A stretch of 64,000 nucleotides of DNA from Elmis aenea (lineage: Eukaryota > Arthropoda > Insecta > Coleoptera > Elmidae): NCBI GenBank assembly GCA_947652605.1, contig OX393578.1, positions 32,989,470 to 33,053,469 on the forward strand. Reading direction: 5' to 3'. How positions within the stretch are numbered: the first letter of the stretch is position 1; each line of letters begins with the position of its first letter. The notes under the pieces are model-generated. The model worked only from the letters and a program-made list of their open reading frames with translations, searched no databases and had not been told where the DNA came from. Below are positions 21,625 to 32,814 of this stretch, piece by piece. The translations under genes were made by a program, and so were the position numbers.

Positions 21625-22400
21625 ATACAGGGTATTTTAGTTTGGAACATTGATATTATGATCTCGTTTGTCAGTTGTAGGGTTTCTTTCCCGAGAATCC
21701 GCGATCCCGGTCCATTTATAGATACATATTTTATATTTTCCAGGAATTACCTATTGTCCCGGAAAATCCAGGGATATTTAAAAACTGTTATTTTAGTTTA
21801 TTTTGTGTTAAAATCTTTTATAATTCTATGATAATTTCATCAATATCATTAATATCAGAATTTATTATAAATACCTTAACTTACATTAAATTATGAGAAA
21901 ACTGGTATTAAAACACCGGTATTATCATTTAACAAAATGGATCCACAAAGAATAGCGAAGATGGTGGTGGAGCGGGAAAAGGAAGAAACAGAAAGAGAGG
22001 CAGATTGAGAAAAACCTGAATGGAACAGATAGAAGAAGCACAGGAAAATTCCTAACTGAAATGAAAATCTTGACACAGGACCGGAAAATAGAAGAAGTGG
22101 ATAAAGGATAAAGGAAACAAGAAATACACCCAATGCGAGCCCTAAAGGACAAAAGGATCTATAAGGACAAAGAAGAAATTGTTATTTATTACTTCTATTA
22201 TAAAATTATAATCATGCAACCGTAGAATTAAAAACAAAACAAAAATCGTTTGTTTCTGTTCGAAACGAAAACGAAATATATCGTTTTCGTTCTTTTCGTT
22301 CTCACCCAAAAAATTACGTTTTCGTGAACAGAAATAATTACGGTTAAAATCGGTTTTAAAGTTTTTTTTGTCGTCAAAAAAGCAAGGACTTTCATTTTTT
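21625..22400. mobile_element. Degenerate hAT-like elements
   Basis: 21627 starts TACAGGGTATTTTAGTTTGG, followed by GGGTTTCTTTCCCGAGAATC, which resembles the sequence at 56270-56650. 22250-22360 carries GAACGAAAACGAAATA and GGTTAAAATCGGTTTTAAAG of the CAGGGACTGAGAAC family. Short minus-strand frames (22133-21891) have no known domain. Confidence 0.4.
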
Positions 22401-23170
22401 TTTTTCAAGTCACTACAACCCTTTATTAATATGATAACAATATTTGCGTCTCCACTAAATAAACGATGAAGATGGGTTTTGATGCTCACAGACAGCATAT
22501 TTTAGACTGGCGAACCGCCGCTATATTAAATTAACGAAATCGTTAAACACATTAACATTTAACCAATTTATTTAGTATAAAACCCGTAAGGTGTAAAAAC
22601 ACAACTCGATTAGTTTAAATTGTACACACGATCTTTATCTAAAAATTAATATAAAAATATAGCAGGTTCTGTTTTAAATTTGTTTTAGTAGGTACTAAAA
22701 ATCTATGCATTTCAATTAAATAAGATCCTGCAGTAATTATTTAAAAAGACAAAAATAATAGTTTAAGTGGGTAATTCTCTAAATGTTTCCATTAATGTTA
22801 TAAATAAAAAAAGAAAACATATTAACTCTAAACGCAAATAAAACATTCACATTAATAATATATATAAAAAAAACTTGAAATATACTCTAACTTAAAAGTT
22901 TGTACAACACATTCCATTCAATCTGACTAGCAACACGTCTTTTAATAAATCTTCTTTTCCATAAGTCCTTTGCGAAATAAGAATAAATTTTACTTATACA
23001 TATTAACTCTAAACGCAAATAAAACATACACAATAATAATATATGTATATCCAATCAAGTGTATATTCTACATTTATGATTCAATCAACAAATTAGAAAT
23101 AGAGAATATCTGTACCGTTACTTGTGTTACACGAAATTGCATGTATAAACAATAAAGTTGTTATTACATA
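22401..23170. other. Intergenic, no gene seen
   Basis: AT-rich. A direct repeat of TATTAACTCTAAACGCAAATA followed by AAACAT occurs at 22818-22846 and 23000-23028, perhaps an old tandem duplication of about 182 bp. Confidence 0.4.
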
Positions 23171-24935
23171 TACAGGGTCCGCCTAAGGTATTGCACCAAC
23201 TGATATATATTGTCAAAACGAATGCGATTTAAGAAACAAAAATGCAGGGTTATCAATAACAACTCTTAACCCATAATTTGAGGATATTTTCCAAATGTTA
23301 GTAATCTTTTTTTCCAAGTGGTGGCGCCACATGTGTTTCTTTTAAATGGCAACATAGGTCATGATGGGTATCATTAGATAGCTAATTTTTTTGTGAATGT
23401 GACACAAGTGGGTTGTGGCATTACAAAATTTTAAAGAAAAATCGAAAAATCGAAAAACCTTAATTTCTATTTATTCGGTTTTTTATTATGGTAACAAACT
23501 CATTGGTTTTTATAGGAACTTATTTTAGTTGTATGTCTGTCAGTTTAGAATGTCATAAGTTTAATACTGTTAAAACGTCGAGTTTTAAAAATGAATTTTA
23601 ATTATGGTCGGTTATGGAGATCGAAAGAGAACACACGGAAGCGTATAACCTGTTTAATGATACTCATCCGTCATCCGGATAGTCCACGGTAACTAGAACT
23701 GTCCAAATACTTGAACACACTAAATATATGATGATAGCGATGATAGGGCCTTAAATATTTATCACAAATAGACTGTCGCATAACAAAATTTTAAAAAAAT
23801 CGAATAATCGGATCACAAATTTTTATTAGTGTTTTACATTCTTAGAACAGAAAAATAAACTATAATAATTTTCAAAGAAGATGTTCAAATTGTTCTCCAA
23901 TAACTATCTGAATGGGAAATTCTATTAATAAAACTATTTAACGCATTATGAGGAATGTGTGCAATCTCTTTTTTTATTCTAACTTTCAAATCGTCTACTG
24001 TCGCTGGCCTATTTGCATAAACAACGCTCTTCAAATGCCCCCATAAAAAGTATTCCAAAGGCGGCAAGTCCGGGGAGCGAGGCGGCCACTCAATGCGCCC
24101 TCTTCGTCCAATCCATCGTCCAGGTAAAGCTGTATTCTAATATTGGCGCACTTCTCGACCAAAATGTGCGGGTGCACCATCTTGCTGGAACCAAACATCT
24201 GGATGAATGAGATTATAATTTTGTGGATCTGGTCGGATATCTTTTATTCGTGGAACGATTTGTTCAGGTAACATTCTCAGGTCTCAGCTGTTAGTGTTTC
24301 CACCCAGTATCCCGCACCACACATTTACTTTCTGCGGGTGTTGTGAATGAAATCATCTTCAGATAATTCCTGGACTAAATTAACTTTGTATGGTTTAAGC
24401 TTTTCTATTTTCAGTATTCTTCTAACTGATGTTTCAGACATATAATGATCAACAGCCAGCTGACTTAAAGAATTCTGCGGTTTTTCAGCCACGTCCAGTA
24501 AAACATTTAAGGCCACATCATCGCTTGTTGTCGTCTTAGGTCGACCTGAAGATTTACGATGCTTCACATGTTTAGTGTGTTCAAATCTTTGGACAGTTCT
24601 AGTTACCGTGGACCTATTAATAGGAACTCTATCCGGATGAGTATCATTAAACAGGTTACACGCTTCCGTGTGTGTTCTCTTTCGATCTCTATAACCGACC
24701 ATAATTAAAATTTCTATTCTTTCCGTTTCAGTCAAAATCATTTTTAAAACTCGACCCATGTTGCCATAAAAAAACACATGTGGCGCCACCACTTGGAAAC
24801 AGATTACTAACATTTCGAAAAGATCCTCAAATTATGGATTAAGAGTTATTATTGACAACCCAGTATTTTCGCTTCTTAAATCGCATTCGTTTTGACAATA
24901 TATCAGTTGGTACAAGACTTTAGGCGGACCCTGTA
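23171..24935 (-). mobile_element. Mariner-type transposon with long inverted arms
   Basis: TA-flanked ends TACAGGGTCCGCCTAAGGTA and the inverse at 24916-24935. The arms extend far beyond usual mariner termini: 23171-23345 matches 24760-24935 inverted, and 23590-23710 is an inverted duplicate of the transposase N-terminal coding region (24600-24720). It carries one broken transposase on the minus strand. Confidence 0.75.
23880..24813 (-). pseudogene. Mariner-type (DD41D-like) transposase, broken
   Basis: The minus frame from 24813 (about 160 residues) gives the paired helix-turn-helix DNA-binding part: LTETERIEILIMVGYRDRKR, HTEACNLFNDTHP, SGRPKTTTSDD, then MSETSVRRILKIEKLKPYK. The catalytic half follows in other frames: WFQQDGAPAHFGREV near 24180, then WPPRSPDLPPLEYFLWGHLK near 24075. 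The distance from the QQD aspartate to the third acidic residue is 41, as in DD41D mariners, but that residue reads Glu in the PPLEYF block. At least one stop lies in the catalytic part. Inactive. Confidence 0.7.
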
Positions 24936-24949
24936 TATACATATCTATG

Positions 24950-25178
24950 GAGAAAAGTGAAGCTCACTTATTTCAAGTGGGATTTTTACTGCCTCGTGCG
25001 AGTCTCCCCAGCATAGAAGGTAAATTCGCGTTTGTATTTTACAAATAAAATTTAAATAGTGATAAAACCGGTTAAAACCGGTTTTGGAAAATATTTATTT
25101 CGTTTTCGTTCTTGAAAGAAATTCGTTTAATTTCGTTTAACGTTTTTGGTTTCGTTCCGTTCTCAGTCCCTGGATAAT
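24950..25178. mobile_element. hAT-like fragment, CAGGGACTGAGAAC family, reverse
   Basis: Inverse copy of 12713-12990. It carries GGTCTCCCCAGCATAGAAG-type sequence, AAACCGGTTAAAACCGG, repeated TTTCGTTTTCG and the end GTTCTCAGTCCCTG at 25163-25176. It abuts the 3' side of member 6 and may have split its 3' untranslated region. Confidence 0.6.
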
Positions 25179-25194
25179 AAGTAATTATGCATAC

Positions 25195-25404
25195 TTATGC
25201 ACCGAAGCCTAAACAAAAGGTTATCCAAGAGCAGTAAGTTAAATAACGCAAAAATATGAACAATTTTGCACAACTCAAAAATCATAAATGTAAACGAATT
25301 AGTTTTGCTTAATTAAACGTTAGGACAATGTAAATGTACTTCTTCATGTATTATTTTCGTTTTTTTATTATCATATTTCAGTTAATTTTATAATTTCAAC
25401 TTAC
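25195..25404 (-). other. Possible intron and second exon of member 6
   Basis: The acceptor CCTTTTGTTTAG (25210-25209) lies 196 bases after the donor. Splicing would complete a Ser codon and add only FGA before a stop. The hAT-like fragment begins about 25 bases further, so any poly(A) site would lie beyond it. Confidence 0.3.
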
Positions 25405-25552
25405 TCAATTGGATTCGGTCACCCAAATGTCTGTTTGGCAATGCAACCGGTACAGCATGCCTGTTCAAATTTTCGGCACGACAAGCACGTATTTGTACAC
25501 AACAGAAAACACAAGCAAAACAGCAACATGCACCCGCTATTAATTCGGACAT
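25405..25552 (-). CDS. Small cysteine-rich membrane-peptide gene, member 6, first coding exon
   Basis: ATG at 25552 starts 49 codons: head MSELIAG, then ACCCFACVFCCVQIRAC (residues 8-24) with seven cysteines including CCC, then RAENLNRHAVPVALPNRHLG, a mildly basic tail, ending DRIQL. It ends A|GTAAGT (25404-25399), phase 1. The MSxxxA start and CCC core link it to member 5 (MSGAEA, CCCVC). The segment is hydrophobic but short. Lipid modification of the cysteines could assist anchoring; this is inference. Confidence 0.55.
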
Positions 25553-25622
25553 CGTTTTTAGATCATATAATAAAAGAAAATCAATTCACTGACTGATGAA
25601 ACGACGAACTAAACGGATGTTG

Positions 25623-25676
25623 TCACTGATAATTCTGAACTGTTGTTTCATTATCAGATTTGAAATAGATAAAGTA
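25623..25676 (-). promoter_or_regulatory. Triple GATA cluster upstream of member 6
   Basis: CTGATAA at 25626, TTATCAG at 25651 and AGATAAA at 25667 lie 75-125 bases upstream of the ATG. The minus strand also has TCATCAGTCAGTGAATTG near 25585-25602, a good arthropod initiator-like TCAGT. Confidence 0.5.
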
Positions 25677-26815
25677 AAAATATCCACAAAACGCAATGGT
25701 TGCCATACAAAACTTTGTGCTTTATCTTTTTTTAAATCGAATAAATTTTTTGGATTGCGTCATCTTCGTAACTTTGACTAGGTTTGGATAATTAAATTGG
25801 GTGTAGTAATAAGCGCGAGTATTTTGTTTAGTATTTATTTTTTAAGGTCGGTATCCTTATTCATCGTAGGTATAAGTAAAGAAAACGCCTGGCAATTTTT
25901 TAGCAAAAACAAAAAAGGTTAACAAAATAGTTTTAATACAGCTTTATTTTCAATCAAACGGTGACTTTCTAAAGGAGCGTTTTAAATTACTTAAATTTCA
26001 CTTGATCAGCGGCCTCAACCTTTTAATTACCACTATTTATTGAGAAAAATCTCGAAAATTTTGGTACCACCACCACATACAAAAATGAATCTTCTGCGAC
26101 ATATTAAATTGTAATAATTGAGCAATCTATCATAACGTATCAAATACATTCTATTTTGCGTACCGCCTACTTCTTTCTTAAGTACCATTGGTGTGTAGAA
26201 TTAAAAAAAAAATTGCCAGTATAACCATCCTCCTAAAAATAATGAAAATCTAAAACCATTAATTATTTAAAATATTTCTTGATAAATATAAAAATAAAAC
26301 GAAATTATTGTAAGATAATTTTTAGACGTAGATTATTATAAATATACCTACAACTATTTTAAATGTAATATTCAGGAGCCTGAATATTTAGAGCTGCAAT
26401 ACCCCTTAAATTCTCAAAATGTGTTCTGGCGCCCCCAGTAACAAATCTAATTTTGAAATATTATTCAAATTTAAAGTAAAATGCAAATGTAAATGTCATT
26501 TATTTAAAAAAAAATTGAATTTTAAATATACACACGACAAGGACAATGGCGTTCCCAAGGGGGGGATTAGGGGAATAAATTCCCCCCCCCCGAAAATTTG
26601 AAAATAATTCAAATTATAATTTCCGCATTTCAATATTGCGCGATAGACTGCTTTTTTTACATAAAATAGTATATTACATAACAAGAGTTGTAAGAAGCAT
26701 ATTACACATGAATGAAAAAGTTGCGCACGAGTACGAAATTACTTTATAACTCGTGTTATGTAGCTTACTTTTTCTACGATCACATAATACCTACGATTTA
26801 ACGGCTTTTTGGCTA
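25677..26815. other. Intergenic, no gene seen
   Basis: AT-rich with a C/G run at 26558-26590 (GGGGGGATTAGGGG then CCCCCCCCCC), probably a transposon remnant. No coding frame is supported. Confidence 0.4.
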
Positions 26816-27330
26816 ATATACACATGTAATTGTACAGTGATATGACCAGCTACGTGAAGGTGAGAAATACAATATCGAATACAATTGCAGTAACGAAGGG
26901 TTTTCGTCAAGGCTGCTGCATCGCACCAGCACCCTCCTTATTTAAGATATACTGTATACATATAAGCATAGTCTTAGAAAGCTGGAACAAAAAATGTAGA
27001 AGTATGGGCATCGACATAGGACATAACAAACTGTACACATTATTTTTTGCTGATGACCAACTAGTATTGGCAGAAGATAATGTCGACATACTTAGAAAAT
27101 TAAACGAGGAATTTCAGAAGTGGGGCTTTAACATCAATAATGAAAAAACAGAATACCTTGTTACTTGACGTCATGCCGCCGATTTACAACTTGAAAATCA
27201 TCAAGTGTAGGAATGAATATAAATATCTTGGTGTTAAAATAAATAGTGATTGTAAAACTGAAATCTCAAACAGAGTTGGACAAGGACGAGCTGCTATTTT
27301 TTTTAACTGAGAAGAATGTTAAACAAAATT
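26816..27330 (+). pseudogene. RTE-type LINE reverse transcriptase fragment
   Basis: 26830-27168 encodes VTKGFRQGCCIAPAPSLFKI, FFADDQLVLAEDNVDILRKL and INNEKTEYLVT. After a frame change comes NEYKYLGVKINSDCKTEISN. These align with residues about 280-420 of the adjacent 27461-29194 protein but are clearly diverged. A truncated, broken second copy of a related element. Confidence 0.7.
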
Positions 27331-27376
27331 GAATTGCAAAATTCCATTTTTTGCTTGTACGTATAAAATTACCTAA

Positions 27377-29194
27377 GCATTATTCAAAACACAAGACAGA
27401 ACAGAATATAAAAAAGAACTAGCCATTTTTAAAAGACTATTAAAGAGAGGGAAGAACGAAATGTGGGATAGGAAGTGTGCGGAGATTAATAGCTATCTGG
27501 GAGGTACCCGATCGACAGAAGCCTGGAAACTTATAAGAACGCTTAGATCAGACAACGTAGAAAGAGTAAATTTACCCATTATCAGCCTCAAAGAATTTCA
27601 AGAGCATTATAAGAACGAATTAAACGAAACAAGAACTCAATATAAAAACATGTCACCAACGGCATATAGAACCCAAGGAACAAGAATAACCGTAACTACA
27701 AAAATGTTAGAAACAGCTTTAAAAACAATGAAAAACAGTAGATCTAGTGGACCAGAAGGAATCCCAGCTGAACTGTTGAAAAACGGACCAACTAAATTAA
27801 GAGAAATGTTAGCCTCCCTGTTCACACAATATATAAACGGTGAACCTACTCCTGTACAATGGAAAATGGCATGGATAACACCGATATATAAAAAAGGAAG
27901 AAAGGATCTATGTAGCAACTATAGATGTATAGCTGTTACTGATACCCTAAGCAGACTATATGGGAAAGTACTCAAGAAACTGATTGAGGTAGAATATGGT
28001 CCCCACGAAATGGAGGAACAAGCCGGTTTTAGAGCTGGTCGTTCTTGTATTGACAATATATTCCCGATCACCCAGATTATCGAGAAAAAAATGGCAACAC
28101 ATAACAGCAAAATACATCTCCTATTTGTAGAACTTACAAAGGCATATGACACGATTCCAATTAAAAAACTATGGGAAGTATTAGAAAAAAGCCCAATAAA
28201 TATAACACTCATAAAAGCCGTGAAACAGTTAAACACTGGCTGTCTGTCAAAAATAAAAATAGGTCAAACACTATCAGAACCATTTTCTATATCAAAAGGA
28301 CTCAAACAGGGATGCTGTCTGTCTCCACTTTTATTTAAGATTTACCTCTCGCAAGCACTCAAGAACTGGCGAAAAAAATGCTCCAAAATGGGAATACCCA
28401 TTAATGGTAATCTGACACTTTATACACTACACTTCGCTGATGATCAGATAGTACTGGCTCATGACAAAGAAGATCTAGAATACATGACCCGAAAGTTAAT
28501 AGAGGAGTACGAGGAATGGGGACTTGAATTGAACATAAATAAGACCAAATATATGTGTGTAGGAGGTGAAACAGAAGATCTGGAACTAAATAACAACATG
28601 AAAATAGATACCTGTGACGAATACATTTACCTAGGGGTAAAAATTACAAATAACGGAAGATGCGAAAGAGAGATAGAAGAGAGAATAAGTAAGGGCAAAA
28701 AGGTCATTGGGGCACTATATTCAATTCTTTGGTCAAAGGAAATATCGAACAATAGAAAAAGACAATTATACAATACCATACTTAAAAGTATAATGTTATA
28801 TGGCTCGGAGGTATGGCAGTTGAATGACAACCAGAAAAAAAAGCTTTTAGCAACCGAAATGGACTTTTGGCGACGGTCTGCCAGAATCTCTCGTTTAGAC
28901 AGAATCAGGAACGAAAGAATAAGAGAAAAAATGAAAACTGAAAAAAATATCGTACAAGAAATACAAGAGAAACAATTGAGTTGGTATGGCCATGTACAAA
29001 GAATGGCGGACGAGAGAATACCAAAGGAAGTAATGCAGTGGACACCTCAAGACAGACGGAAACGAGGTCGACCTAAATGCACCTGGAATCAAGGGATTGA
29101 ACGAGCCATGTCAGAAAGAAACCTTCAACCAGGAGACTGGAACGATAGGAGAGGATGGCAACGGGTAACCGGAGGGCGTCGGAGGACGCTATGA
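27377..29194 (+). CDS. RTE-type LINE reverse transcriptase, 577+ residues, intact frame
   Basis: The frame is open from 27377 (after TAA) to TGA at 29192-29194; first ATG at 27461. It contains the RT fingers (NSRSSGPEGIPAELL), motif with YKKGRKDLCSNYR, palm motif A (FVELTKAYDTI), KGLKQGCCLSPLLFKIYL, and catalytic FADDQIVLA (Asp 327-328 from ATG), then YLGVKI, the thumb, and a C-terminal LSWYGHVQRM..RRKRGRPKCTW region typical of insect endonuclease-RT proteins of RTE-like LINEs. The N-terminal endonuclease is absent, so the element is 5'-truncated. Motif A reads FVELTKAYD where FLDFxKAFD is usual, so one palm aspartate is replaced by Glu. The TATATATATA end at 29203-29215 is typical of RTE tails. 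Confidence 0.75.
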   Translation, partial: ALFKTQDRTEYKKELAIFKRLLKRGKNEMWDRKCAEINSYLGGTRSTEAWKLIRTLRSDNVERVNLPIISLKEFQEHYKNELNETRTQYKNMSPTAYRTQGTRITVTTKMLETALKTMKNSRSSGPEGIPAELLKNGPTKLREMLASLFTQYINGEPTPVQWKMAWITPIYKKGRKDLCSNYRCIAVTDTLSRLYGKVLKKLIEVEYGPHEMEEQAGFRAGRSCIDNIFPITQIIEKKMATHNSKIHLLFVELTKAYDTIPIKKLWEVLEKSPINITLIKAVKQLNTGCLSKIKIGQTLSEPFSISKGLKQGCCLSPLLFKIYLSQALKNWRKKCSKMGIPINGNLTLYTLHFADDQIVLAHDKEDLEYMTRKLIEEYEEWGLELNINKTKYMCVGGETEDLELNNNMKIDTCDEYIYLGVKITNNGRCEREIEERISKGKKVIGALYSILWSKEISNNRKRQLYNTILKSIMLYGSEVWQLNDNQKKKLLATEMDFWRRSARISRLDRIRNERIREKMKTEKNIVQEIQEKQLSWYGHVQRMADERIPKEVMQWTPQDRRKRGRPKCTWNQGIERAMSERNLQPGDWNDRRGWQRVTGGRRRTL

Positions 29195-29215
29195 AACCGG
29201 ACATATATATATATA

Positions 29216-30935
29216 TTATTCAAAACAACCAAATACTACTATAATATTTAACCTTTTGCTAATTTAAACTACTCTTTATTTTTTATAATAAGCGAAATCC
29301 ACATAGGGTCCCAAATAAAGTGGTTAACTTTTTACAATGTGTAAATTTATGTTTCTTATTAAAAAATGACAAAAATTTGCTATATTTATTATACAAAAGC
29401 ATATTTTTATCCAAATATAACAAAATGTATCCGAAATTTCTAACCGAATATTGAACTTTCCCATATCTAAATTTCTTAAAGTAATTTTTTACATTAACGT
29501 TTTGATAATACATCCAATTTATTACAATCATTAAGTTTACACGTACCGTACCTAATCTTGTTTCTGCTAATATAGATAAATATTTTTATCTAAAATCAAT
29601 TTTTGTTTGATTTTCGATAGGATCATATAATTAGTCAATGTTTACCTTTGTAAATCGACTTAAAGATTTTACTTTATTACCCTAAAAATCATAAAAACTG
29701 TCGAAATAGTCATAAAACGTAAATGATAAAGGAACAATAAATACCTTGTGGATATACAAGGGGTTTCAGGAGAAATAGTAAATATTTTAGAAGCTGGTAG
29801 TATGGACAATTTTGAGTAAAAAAGTACATATAAACATATGTCCAATTCTCAATGGTTAGGAAGATACAGCTGTTTGAGTGTTAACCTTAAAAAGCCCCAC
29901 AAAAGGTTGATTATTGCATTTATTGATTATTTAAGTTATATAAATTACACGAATAATTAGCAATAGTTCAAAGTTGATGTACAAAAAAAAAAACACCAAT
30001 TTCAAGTACACTCTCGAACTTACTTGACAAAATATTCGCCACGAAAAGTTACCCACCAATTGGTAATCCTAGCCTCGTGCAATCCCCCTTGCAGTCAACT
30101 AGCCCCGTACAACCGTTTATTGACTAATCTTTTTTTTTTTAAGACAAACATTGGACAAGTTTTTTAGTAAATCGAATCAAAAAAGGACAAAAAGACAACA
30201 GTCGCCAAAACTTGCGTTACCTGATTCTCAATAATGGTAAAGTTCTGGTAAAATTTTTGTTTATTTGTACATCATATTCGGCGCTGGGAACGGATTATTC
30301 CAATGTTAGTTAATTTCTAAGGAAAAAAAATAATTCTATATTCGTCCGAGTAGTAAGCAGTACAAAATAATGTCAAACGAAAGTTTTCTAACTACCTTTG
30401 TCTTAAACGTACGCATGTTTTATTTAATTTTTTTTCGTATGCGTTTAAAAAAAATCAACAATCACAATAATATTTTAAAGTCTAAACTTGTCTTGGGACA
30501 ACAGAAATTATAAAGATATAACAGATATAATTTTTCATAATTTGTTGTGTATTGTATAATAATTTAAATTATTGTATTAGTTAAGTCAGACCAAATAACT
30601 GTAAAGTAAAACTGAAATACTTTATATTTAAGTCTCAATTAATTGGCAACTATCTAATTACTTAAAAAGAATGTTTGAATTGCTTTAAATTAAAAGAATT
30701 ATTTTTATAAGTGGTTGAATCAATTAAATAAATAACATATTTGCATATGGCACAGACAAGATCTGATTCGAATAAATTTTGATTATTTAAACAAAACTAC
30801 GTTAAAATGAAAAATTTTAATTAACATCCTATAATGTAAACGTTTAGAAATGCTTCGGGACGAAACATTTTTAATACAGATGCACCGACCTCCATTTTTG
30901 ACAAAAACAATTTCGTTATAATAAGAATAACTCAC
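29216..30935. other. Intergenic and intron side of member 7; no gene seen
   Basis: AT-rich, no domain. Downstream of member 7 the minus strand has several weak acceptors. One near 30620, after TTTTTAAGTAATTAG, gives YSCQLIET and a stop, loosely like the YSVIQMIKY end of member 3. No clear AATAAA follows. Confidence 0.3.
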
Positions 30936-31077
30936 AGTTTACCGAAAGAGCTCCATTTTGTAGAGACACCATCACAGTTGTATGGTTTTTATTTCTCAAA
31001 ACAATACGAAGCAAAAACGCCAATCCAATTAAAACAGCAAAAACGGACCCTAAGCCAATTATCAGTGCTTCTCCCAT
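30936..31077 (-). CDS. Small membrane-peptide gene, member 7, first coding exon
   Basis: ATG at 31077 starts 47 codons: head MGEA, hydrophobic residues about 5-23 (LIIGLGSVFAVLIGLAFLL), then RIVLRNKNHTT, a basic stretch, and VMVSLQNGALSVN. It ends T|GTGAGT (30935-30930), phase 1. The helix is glycine-containing and the exon is longer than members 1-3. The frame is open further upstream to 31155 with an ATG, but 31077 gives the head length seen in other members and sits after TGTCGAGGACAATA. Function unknown. Confidence 0.6.
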
Positions 31078-31221
31078 TATTGTCCTCGACACTATCACTC
31101 TAACAATTGCGTTTATATTTTTGAGGGACCCGCCTTTTTTCGGTATTTTAGGCAATCCATATCGAATATGTGTGAATCAACTTCTGACAGTGTTTTTACA
31201 TAAAACAGGTTCGTTTGCTAA

Positions 31222-31310
31222 GCAAGATAAGATAAAATTGCCGCTAGGTTAGGGTGGGTTTTATTCTAAACCTTCGCCAAGGATGCCAATCTATCAGTTA
31301 TGATAAAATG
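31222..31310 (-). promoter_or_regulatory. GATA cluster upstream of member 7
   Basis: AAGATAAGATAAAATT at 31224-31238, the same tandem form as in members 2 and 3, plus TATCAGTTATGATAAAATG at 31292-31310. They lie 145-235 bases upstream of the ATG. Confidence 0.5.
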
Positions 31311-31670
31311 ATTACTGTATTTTTTCAGTTGCAAATCGTTATATTTCTTGATTGATGCGTCTTAAATGGATTATTGATAATTTATTAACGTAAATCTGCA
31401 ATCATTGTTCTTTATAATTGTGTCATAAAATGTAAGTAACAGCTTGTAAACGTGACGTGGGTTGTATTATAAATATATCAAGTACACTTCTATAATTTAC
31501 ATCAATTAATTTATTTTTATTGTTTTTTGCCAGTAAAATAAACCATAATAGGAAAACCAAAATTTAAAAAATATTTTAGCAGGTTTTACGCCATTCGCTT
31601 TGTGGCCCAAGTTACTGATCCACCAATTAAATTTATTTCTTAAAACTAAAGATAATGGAGGTAAAATTTA
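31311..31670. other. Intergenic, no gene seen
   Basis: AT-rich, nothing recognised. Confidence 0.4.
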
Positions 31671-32207
31671 TATAGGGTGTTTCATAATTGAATGCTGATC
31701 CTTAGGGGTATTATTCCTTGGGTGATTTTAAGAAAAAAAGTTTATATCAATGTAGGTCCGCAACCGCCGTATTTTTGAGATACAGGGTGTTAACAGTTGA
31801 AAAAAATATCGGTTTTTTCGTAATATCTTTGATACCGCTTTAGATATTTTTTTGAATTTTAGTAGGTACTAACTAGGCATAAAAACACTTTTTTTTTCAG
31901 AAAAAAAATTGTTCTTTTTCTACCATTGGCGTCCGTACTAACATGTCCTTGAATATTTTTAATGAAAAAAATGATATGCCACTGTTTTTTTTTCAAAATA
32001 AATGTCATTTTTATAATTTTACTTTATCTCTTAGTAAAAATGGCCTCTTGACTTTTTTTTGTTCGACGAACGGTTTTCGAGTAAACTTTTAACACCCTGT
32101 ATCTCAAAAATACGGCGATTGCGGACCTACATTGATATGAACTTTTTTTCTTAAAATCAAGGAATAATACCCCTAAGGATCAGCATTCAATTATGAAACA
32201 CCCTGTA
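31671..32207. mobile_element. MITE with nested terminal motifs
   Basis: The end TATAGGGTGTTTCATAATTG is mirrored by CAATTATGAAACACCCTGTA. Inside each arm a second terminus, GATACAGGGTGTTAAC (31780) and GTTAACACC-like (32091-32102), sits next to GCCGTATTTTTGA. Arms are about 130 bp and about 90% alike. No coding frame. Confidence 0.7.
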
Positions 32208-32790
32208 TTAACATGGGTAGAGATTACCCATTCGTTTACCCATTTATTTATAATGCCAAAAATTAATTTAGGTTTACAAGATTTTCTAGTTACATGTTTT
32301 AACATACTTATGTTATGTTATATTAACCAATTAAATAAAGTGTTTTGGTTTCAAATCATTCAGTTGTATTTTGTATTAAAGGATAAATGAATTATATGAT
32401 GTATATACAATTAGTTTTTGTTTTATTGTATTTTAATTTTTATTATATTGAATTGTATTTTGTTTTGGTTTTTATCAATAAACATCAGCTTTCTTTAAAT
32501 TAAGTTCTCATTTTTAATTCTAAAACTAAAAACAAGAATGAGAACGAAAATCGATAAAAAAATTAGTCGCAAAATTTATATCGGCATGGAATATAATGTT
32601 TGATTTCATTTTATCTTGTAATTGCAGTGAAGGACGGACGCGGGGGTCGATGTGACATAATTGAAATTATTCGAGGTCCTGCAAAAATAATTTTAATTCG
32701 TTGGGCAAAAATTGTTTGATGGACCTTTTTTTAGTCATTAACGGATTAAACGCATAAACAGTTATTGAAGGACATTATTTTGTTAAACAC
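32208..32790. other. Intergenic, no gene seen
   Basis: AT-rich with repeated TGTTTTGGTTT motifs at 32339 and 32460. Nothing further recognised. Confidence 0.4.
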
Positions 32791-32814
32791 CAGGGTAAAA
32801 CGACATTGGTTGTT

